Shown: one piece after another, positions 57,001-64,000 of the stretch | Layout: each line of letters begins with the position of its first letter | Numbering within the stretch: the first letter of the stretch is position 1 | From: Tetraselmis striata | Lineage: Eukaryota > Chlorophyta > Chlorodendrophyceae > Chlorodendrales > Chlorodendraceae | NCBI GenBank assembly: GCA_006384855.1 | Contig: VCJN01003605.1 | Span: 35,553-99,552 of the forward strand | DNA: 64,000 bases | Reading direction: 5' to 3' | The notes under the pieces: generated by a model | Database searches by the model: none | The model's input: only the letters and a program-made list of their open reading frames with translations | What the model was told of the DNA's origin: nothing | Translations under genes and position numbers: made by a program

Positions 57001-60000
57001 GCCGCGGCTCAGCCCATCCAGCTCTGACGACACCTGCGCGCCACCACAACCCAAAACAGGGCATGCACAATCAGCGCGTCAGTCATCGGAACATCCTTCA
57101 GCAAATACCAGTGGGATAGCTGTGCATTCAACATGGGATGGGGTGGCTGGCCGACCTGCTGGGTGATGGCCTCCAGCACACCGGCCGTCTCGTCGCGCAG
57201 CGTGCCGACTGCATTGCGTACGTATGGCTCCTTGTCGCGCGCCAGCTTCTCGATGATGGGCACCGCCTTGGCGTTGCACGCGTCCAAGAGGTAGCGGCTG
57301 CTCAGGCGGGATAGCAGGACCAGCGACACCACGCCCTGCGCATCGCACCGGTGCACGGCAGGGAAAATCAGCGTGAAGCACAGGGGATGTGGTGATTTTA
57401 GGCGCCCGGGCCGGGCGAGGGGGGCGGGGGGGGGGGGGAGAGGGCTGGCGGCGTGCCTTGGCGCGCAGGCTAGCCAGGCTGTTGTCCAGCAGCGCCACAA
57501 CTGCGGGCACGAGGCTGCGCTCCTCGCCCAGGGAGGAGCGCGTGCGGCCCGAGATATCGGGGCTGGACAGGCCAAGGTTGAGCATGTTGATGGCCGCCGT
57601 CTGCACCTTGGCGCTGCTGTCAGAAAGGCCTACAGACAGCAGCAGGGGCTCTCTCAGGGGGCAATCAACTAGCCCTCTTGGCTTCAGGACTCAGCGGGTG
57701 TGGGTACCGTCTACCCCGGCCGGCGGTGGGGGTGGGGGGGAGGGGCAAAAAAGGCCGCACCAGAGAGGATGAGGCGCACGCCGAAACTTGTCCATGGTGT
57801 ATGACACCAGCGAGGGGTTGAAGCGCAGCAGCCTCGACATGGTGGACGCGATGGTGGCCTTCAGGCCTTCATTGCGTGTGGAGTTGAAGAGCTGCCATAG
57901 GAGCGGAGGGGAAGGCGGGCGGGGCTCAGTGACGCCGCTGAGCAGTGCAGGTGTATATATCAGCGTCATACATCTGCGCAACACCCCCATATCTTGGGGA
58001 TCAAACAATGTGATGGAGTCAGAAAGGTTGCGCCCCGCGCGGCATGTGAACCACCGACCTGCACGAGGGCAGCCATCGTGTCAGGCGTGCCGAGGCGGCT
58101 GCCCCAGTCGTTGCCGGGGCCGGAGATGTTCTGGCTGGCGATGTTCTCCACCGTCTTGACGGCGTAGTGCTGCGCCGTTTCGTCCTCACCCATGCGCAGC
58201 AGACGCAGCACCGCCGCCACGGTGTTGGGCGACACCTGCCAGACGTCGGCGCCCTTCCCCAGCGCGGCCGCGTCCTGCTGCTGAGTGGCGATGTAGAACA
58301 GCAGCTCCCCCAGCGTCGCCATCGCGCGCCGCCGCACGCGCTCGTTCTTGTCGCGGAGCGTCTCGGCCAGCACCTCCAGAACGCCAGTCGCCGCCAGCTC
58401 GTCCGCGATGAAGGTGGCGTGGCGCACCAGCAGGCCGATAACGGACGCCAGGCGCACCCGCAGCGTGGGCGCGCGCGCATTGCGCAGCATGCGCACAAAC
58501 AGGATGGTCAGCGAGCTGTTGATCAGCACGTTGGCCGCCGTGGTGTCCGTGCACAGCGTCTCAAAGTACGCCAGCACGTTGACCTTGTCCTGGTGGGGAC
58601 AGCGCGCGATGGGGGCGAAGCAGGGCTCGCAGTCAGGGGTAGGCAGAGAGAAGCACATGGCAAACTTCACGCATTTGCGTTTTCAGCATGAGGTGAAGAT
58701 TGGTGTGCACTGCGGCGTGGTGGCTGGGCGCACCTTGAGCGGCGCTGCGCCTGCGACGGCACGGTAGATGTGCGTGAGGAAGGTCTCCAGCTCTGTCTGA
58801 TTGTTTTGGCAGGCAGCAAGCATCTCTTGCAGGCTCTGCAGGACCACGTGGGGTTACACCGGGGGGGGGGGGGGGGGGGGGGGGCAAACACAGTCAGCAT
58901 GCCATACTCCAACACATAATTGGCGAGTGGACAATACCGTACAATTAAATACGGTTGCCGGGGCCACAATTTATAATGAATTGTATTGCACCTTCGTGTC
59001 GGAATATTCGTGAGGTATTCGTGCTGTATTCTTACTTATTTTCCGTTTAAATAGCTTTCCCTTCTTTGCAGGAGGCAGGGGGGGGGGGGGGGGGGGGGGA
59101 GAATGTTATTTGTCCACGGACTGTTTGTGTTTGTACGATACGCACTTTAACAGTCAAGCTTGGCCAAGCACTTTCACCGATCAGGCATCCCAGTGAGCGA
59201 AGACAAGACACATAGGATGGGGGGATATAGGCCCGCATTGGGGTGTCATGGTAGTGGCAGCAGTTGGGTCGGGGGTAGAGGGGGGCCCACCATGGCTGGG
59301 AAGGAGAGGCTGCGCGCCTCCCAGCGAGGCTCCGCTACGCGCTCAATGCGGCGGTTGCCCACAATTGGCTTGACGGCGCTGTCGCTGGCGTGCCAGATGA
59401 GGTCCTCTACCGCAGGGCGTTCCGTGGTCGCCATGTCGTCCTCTTCTGTGGCGCTGATGTTCTGTTGCGCGCCCAGGGTGGCGACGTCAGCCCCCCCCCC
59501 CCCCCCCCCCCCCCCCATCTCCAATGTGGCCCCTGCGTGACAACCCAATGAAGAAGCAACTTTGGCTGGCGGGCTGAGGACGGGCCGCGAGAATGCACAC
59601 AGATCAAGGGAGGCTGCAACCTGTTCCTGCGGACATCTCTGCGGACTTTACCAGCTGCCCCCAGCGATCTCCTAAATCCCCTGCCCCGTCCCCTCCCCAC
59701 CCACTGCTTGTCATGCGCATCCACTGCCAGCCCAAGCTGGAGCTCAACATGCTTTGGGAGCCTGAACAAGACAGCTGAGAACGGAAGGGAAAGGGGAGAG
59801 GTAGATAGGAGGGGAGGAGGGGTACCGTGGGGTGTTGGACGTCCTCCCGCACAGGGCTGCCGCCGTGCCCTCCGCGCGGCTGCGCTCGCATGACACCCTC
59901 CTCCACGCCCTGCCGGGGAGACAGACGCGTCAGCCCCCCCCCCCCCCCCCCCCCCGCCCGCCCGCCGCACCCCCTCTGTTTTGGGTTTACCCCCCCCCTC

Positions 60001-62272
60001 CCCCCTTCCCCTGCAAGTCAACACGTGCGGACGGCCGCACCTTGTTGAGCCCCACCCTGTGGTTGTTGTTCTGGGAGCCGACAGCGCCGCTGTCGTCCTG
60101 TTCGCCTACAAGCACAGAGATCCAGGACACTCACACGCTGCGCAGCGAGCAGGGGGTGCGGCAAGCCGCCGGCACAGGAGAACAAGAGTGGGGCGAAGGT
60201 GTTTGGGGGGGGGGGGGGGGGGGGGGAGGCTTACCGCTGGCGTGAGAGCCCTCTTCCTCCTCCGCACCCGACTCTGCGTCCGCTTGCCGTTCCTGGGGAC
60301 ATAGAGATGACACACAGGGCGGCGCAACAGGTCAGGAAGGGCCCCAGTTCACAAGCCCTGACCCTCCGCTTACCGGTCAGGCCATCCAGGAGCCCCCCCC
60401 CCCCCCCCCCCCCACACACACAGACACAGACACACAGAATCCCTAACACAGTGGTCTACAACAATATATTATCCTTGACCCGGGAACCCGATTCTATGTT
60501 ACGCGTATGATCCTGGCCTTGGCAGATGTGGAGCCCTGCTTTGCAGCCCTCCCCAAGGGGAAGAGGCCAGCAAGGATTCCCCCCCCCCCCCCCCCCCCCC
60601 CCCTTGACCCACCCCTGCAAGCCCGCCCCCTTCACGCCCCAAACTTCCCGCAGCGGTCCGCCTGCCCGCACCTCAAAGTCAAGCTCTGCATCAGCGTTCT
60701 CCAGACGGACGTCACCGCGCGTGGGTCCAGCCGTGGCGGCGGTGTACTCCTGCCCGTCCGACTCCTTGTCCAGATTGTTGCGCGCCACCGCGGACATGCG
60801 GTTCACGTTGACGCTGCGCAGCATCTCGCTCATCAGGGTCTGGCTCTCGCGCACGCCCGCAGCCGGCTTGGGGCGCAGGCTGTTGCGCTCGATGAACGCC
60901 TCCAGCGCTGGCTCCGCCGGCATCGGTCGCTCCGGGAGCCGGAAGTTCCAGAAGGGGTGTGCGATCAGCTCCTGTGCGCCGGCATCCAACCCCAAACGCT
61001 CAGCCTCGCAAGTGCAGTGCCCTGCGGCGCCCGCTGGCCAGCCAGGCTGCCAGCGCCGCCAAAAGCTCACAAGAACAGCTCCAGTGATTCCATTCCCCTG
61101 CCTATGTCCGGCGGACAGGCGAAAGCGGGGCTAGGGGCGGGGCACCTTCCACGTCATGCGCGTGGCAGGGTTCTTGTCCAGCAGGCCGGCCACCATGTCG
61201 TTGAACTCCTTGCTGGCTGAGGGCAGCGGCGCGGGGTCCTTATTGAGGATGTCGTGTACCTGTGCAGGCAAGGGCCGGGTGCGGCGATCAGGGCTGCCGG
61301 GCGCCAAGGGGGGAACACTTCAGAGGGGGATGCTGCCACCACCTCCGTAGTCGCTTTTGCTGCTGGTCAGCTGCCAGGCCTCCTAGGTTTTTAGCAGCCT
61401 GTGTGTTGCCGATGGATGTGCGGAAGGGGGGCGCACCAGCTGATTGAAGCTGGTGGAGACAAAGGGCGGATGGCCCGCGGCGCATTTGTAGAGCACGCAG
61501 CCGAGCGACCACAGGTCCGATGCGGAGGAGTGCGTCGCGTCCTCCTGGAAAAGCTCTGGGGCCATGTAGCAGGGCGTACCGCGCTTGGCCTGCGGCGGCG
61601 AGTGCGAGCCAGGGGGCTCAAGTGAGGTGGGGTGGAGTGAGGCCGGATGGAGGTGGGAGTTGGGGGTTCGGGGGGGGGGGGGGGGGGGGGGCTCTACCGG
61701 CGGCAGCCCCGTCACAGGCGTCTTGTTGATGTCGCTGAGGCGGCGGCTCAGGCCAAAGCCGCCGAGCTTAATGCGTCCGTTTTCGTCCAGCAGAATGTTG
61801 CTGGGCTTCAGGTCGCAGTATATGATGGAGTGGGAGTGCAAGAAGTGCATCGCGGTGACCAGATCGCGCCCAAAGTCGTGCATGGATGTCTCGGGTAGGC
61901 GCATGTCCTGCGGAGTGGCGGCGATACTGAACATGGTGGCCCGCCAAGGTATGGCGGGGAATAGGAGGAGGGAGGGCGGGCGGGGGGGGGGGGGGGGGGG
62001 GGGGGGCGCACCTGCCGCAGCAGCGACATGAGATCGCCGCCGACGCAGTACTCGAGAATGAGCCACAGGTGGTTGGTTGTCTCATACCACGCGTAAAACT
62101 TGAGAATGTTGGCCGAGTTGAGGGCGTGCATGGTGCGGACCTCCTGCAGCACCCGCGCCTTCTGGCTCTTCTCCACGCTCTTGATCGCGTAGTACGAGAT
62201 TGTTTTCTTCTTGCGTCCCTTGTACACCACGGAGTGCTTGCCCCGACCCAGCGCCTCATAGATGCTGCGCAT
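54041..62272 (-). CDS. RUNKEL/ULK4-like kinase-like ARM-repeat protein
   Basis: Twenty-one exons close in phase to about 1275 residues: 62272-62012, 61907-61698, 61589-61437, 61259-61146, 60971-60672, 60292-60235, 60105-60041, 59909-59826, 59461-59291, 58835-58734, 58589-58059, 57891-57780, 57650-57457, 57335-57156, 57033-56764, 56559-56443, 56273-56186, 56031-55916, 55771-55595, 55473-55399 and 54490-54041. The kinase-like domain (1-260) has GRGKHSVVYKG, Lys31, the loop YCDLKPSN (Asp119) and YMAPE. However, DFG is GFG (137-139, codon GGC), so the magnesium-binding Asp is missing. After a variable linker come LIWHASDSAVKP and ARM/HEAT repeats (RVRLASVIGLLVRHATF, RRRAMATLGELLFYIATQQQ). In plants RUNKEL is a microtubule-associated kinase-like protein for phragmoplast expansion. 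Animal ULK4 is a cilium-linked pseudokinase. Introns 13, 15 and 17 use GC donors. The last-exon acceptor is the least certain. Confidence 0.94.
54980..55215 (+). repeat. intronic repeat, forward copy (RUNKEL intron 20)
   Basis: The motif order is CAAACACAAACGGTCCGCGG, a C-run (55023-55044), ACAGCACGAATACGTCACGA, then TGGCCCC and TTTAATTGTACGGTA. The inverted copy at 58925-59150 has the same order. No protein frame is shared, so it is probably a MITE- or SINE-like element. Confidence 0.7.
58925..59150 (-). repeat. intronic repeat, inverted copy (RUNKEL intron 9)
   Basis: Read on the minus strand, this gives CAAACACAAACAGTCCGTGG, a C-run, ACAGCACGAATACCTCACGA, TGGCCCC and TTTAATTGTACGGTA. That is the same order as at 54980-55215. 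The two copies are inverted relative to each other within one gene, about 3.7 kb apart. Confidence 0.7.
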
Positions 62273-62678
62273 ACCGCCGCCGGCAAGCAGGCAGGAGGGG
62301 GCAAGAAGGGGAGAGGGGGGTCAGCGCGCCGCCAGCGCTTTCAACTCCCCCCCCCCCCCCCCCCCCCCCCAATGACCAATGAAACCCGCCTGCGTGTCTG
62401 CCTGCCTGATGCAAAATTTCCTCCTTTGGTCCTTTGCCATGGCACTCCTCACGTGATGAACAGGTAGTGCCTGCTTGCCTGCGTGCGCTCGTGGGTAGCC
62501 TGTGTTGGGGGGTACATGCCGCCTCCCCAGCTCACCCCCCCCCCCCTTGCCATCCCCGCGCGATGTTGTGCCTGCTTGCCTATATGGGCTAGCAGGCGGG
62601 CGTACAAATAGCCTCCCCGCCCCTGATACCTAGCTCCACACCTCCTTGACCCAGGACCCCCCTCCCCCCCCCCCCCCC

Positions 62679-62712
<34 letters not shown>

Positions 62713-63525
62713 CTCTCTCTCTCACACATATTATGCGTTGCCACCGGCGTATAGACGTGTGTGCCCAGCCGCCAGCCGCCAGCGCCGCGCGTGCGCGCCT
62801 ATTGCCACCCAGCCCCCGCGCTGAAGGTGCGCCAGTGAGCGGAACTGGAGGGGCTCCTTCCCCGCCCTCCGTAGGGCGTGCTCGCCTTGGCCGGGCAACG
62901 GGCCAAGGCGAGATCCGACTGGCCGACAGCCGCGGTCGAAGCGGCCCACAGCAGGGAAAGAGGCGCTGGTGGAGGTGTAAGGGCAGGGACATGTGGAGGT
63001 GCGCACTGGTACTGGTTCATGGCGCCGATTCAGCGCGCCACGGGCGCCGCTGTGCTCGGGCTGCCACGCGCGAGTGAGGTTGTTGGCTGTCAGAGCTGCG
63101 CGACGGCTTTTACTTAGTTGGTTAAGCCGTCCGCCCTGAGGGGACCGCGCCCGACGCCCGCCGAGCGCCCGCCGCCCGAGCTGGCTGGCGTGCACGGAAC
63201 CTCGGTTATCGACTACTAGTCAGCAGCTGCAGCTGTCGGGCGGCTGGACGGGGCACTCGCCTCGCCGGTCTGCACCGTGGCACTGATCGCGACCCGGCCC
63301 GTGTGGGCGCTGCTGGGACTGCTAGAGGTATCCCCATATGGTCAGCGCGCGCGCGTATATGTATGGTGGGGCGCCGTATTCCTGCGGGTAGTAAGATTGC
63401 CTGTATAGATGGCCGCGCCGCGGCACTAGTCAAAAGGATCAGCAGCTTTGCAGTGGTAAAATGTACTGGTGTGAATTACAAAAAGGGCAGTTCCCCAGAA
63501 TTAGAAAATCAACACAGCAAGCCGC
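62273..63525. other. 5' flank of the RUNKEL-like gene
   Basis: No gene was recognised. A C-run (62347-62370), a (CA)n tract (about 62682-62707) and a (CT)n tract (62709-62722) lie here. A 12-bp perfect stem-loop (CTCGCCTTGGCC, loop of 8, complement) occupies 62881-62912. A smaller one (GACGGCTT with complement) is at 63102-63131. None can be tied to transcription start with confidence. Confidence 0.45.
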
Positions 63526-64000
63526 CTAAAAGCGGCCTGCATCCCGCAGAAGGCGGGATGGATGAGTGATGCGCACACGGTTCAGAGTCCGGGCCACGCG
63601 TGCACGTGTGTGTGCGGGTGATCCTCGGACGTGCTGTGCAGCTTTAGCAACGGGATGGCAGACGAATCTGCGCCGTCTGATGAGGCAGCGAGCGCGCTCT
63701 CGAGCGGCCACCAAGCTCAGGACCCCGAGGAAATCTCTGGCGAGCAAGGCCTGCTGGTGAGCCCGGGTGATGCACCGAGTGCCCCGCGATGAGAGGGCAC
63801 CCCGATCCGCAGCCAAGCATGCGATACCACGCACTGTGCGGTGCACCCCCTTGCTCACCTCACCCACTGTGCCGAAGACCATGCCCGTGTACTCCGACAT
63901 ATCCAGGATGTCTCGAAGAGGACCCTTCTGTCCGGGCTCTGTGTTGTGCCACGCCGCATCCCGCGCAGCCAACCCCCGTTGTATGTCGCCCAACAGGGAG
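63526..64000 (-). mobile_element. C-terminal tail of a second retroelement family, cut by the window edge
   Basis: The minus-strand open frame 63993-63526 reads GDIQRGLAARDAAWHNTEPG, then EYTGMVFGTVGEVSKGVHRT, then HQQALLARDFLGVLSLVAAR and RCLIRRRRFV. The pattern (a phenylalanine/glycine turn, a long helical region, then an arginine-rich helix) resembles the tail after the nuclease-like domain in algal reverse-transcriptase elements. It differs from the 7-15 kb family. A shorter relative lies at 22420-22698. The 5' part would be beyond the window, so the family call is tentative. Confidence 0.45.

Noticed and set aside
59480..59548. Poly-glycine stretch ([11 protein letters not shown]) as part of the RUNKEL-like protein
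   Set aside because: It comes from a C/G homopolymer just upstream of exon 9. An acceptor at CAACAG/AAC (59461) restores phase 0 with exon 8, while the acceptor that would include the glycine run does not match the phase.
63102..63131. tRNA-like or terminator hairpin at GACGGCTT and complement
   Set aside because: The stem is only 8 bp and there is no cloverleaf or U-tract.

Overview
The window is nuclear DNA from a green-lineage eukaryote, most likely a GC-rich chlorophyte alga. Five genes are multi-exon, with clear GT-AG and occasional GC-AG introns. Two of them encode large proteins typical of plants and algae: a NO VEIN-type GHKL/DUF3883 protein and a RUNKEL/ULK4-type kinase-like ARM protein. 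A plant-type mitochondrial bL17 has no transit extension. Degenerate CCCTAAAA-type telomere-like DNA and retroelement families of a kind known from algae fit the same picture. The species cannot be fixed from sequence alone. I recognised no tRNA, rRNA or CRISPR, though subtle RNA genes could be missed by eye.

Layout. 1-4140: repeat-rich, gene-poor DNA. 4143-4813 (-): two exons with a translation-factor W2 domain, apparently an orphan C-terminus. 5755-16047: a mobile-element nest holding a split retroelement fragment interrupted by a 1.35-kb TIR-like insert, a decayed reverse-transcriptase element (-), a head-to-head second copy (+) and a 1.05-kb TIR element with a TAA target duplication. 16550-21486 (+): gamma-COP in 10 exons. 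21487-28598: repeats, including five copies of a 75-bp block and a 919-bp element with 30-bp perfect TIRs and internal iterons. 28599-41288 (+): NO VEIN-like gene in 14 exons. 43948-45473 (+): mitochondrial bL17 in 4 exons. 46549-47865 (-): unknown protein with in-frame 27-bp repeats. 48988-50832: a palindrome cluster and two head-to-head retroelement 3' ends. 51239-53138 (+): small ankyrin protein. 54041-62272 (-): RUNKEL/ULK4-like gene in 21 exons. 63526-64000 (-): tail of another retroelement.

The cellular genes are ordinary housekeeping and cytoskeletal functions with no operon-like logic: COPI vesicle coat, mitochondrial ribosome, microtubule-linked scaffold, Hsp90-fold ATPase-like protein. 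Their shared oddity is intron architecture. At least 16 introns start with a long C-run in the sense direction, usually within 5-20 nt of the donor site, and this orientation flips with gene strand. Splice models were built by eye from junction motifs, reading-phase agreement and remembered family conservation. Every junction phase used in the multi-exon models closes, but none has transcript support.
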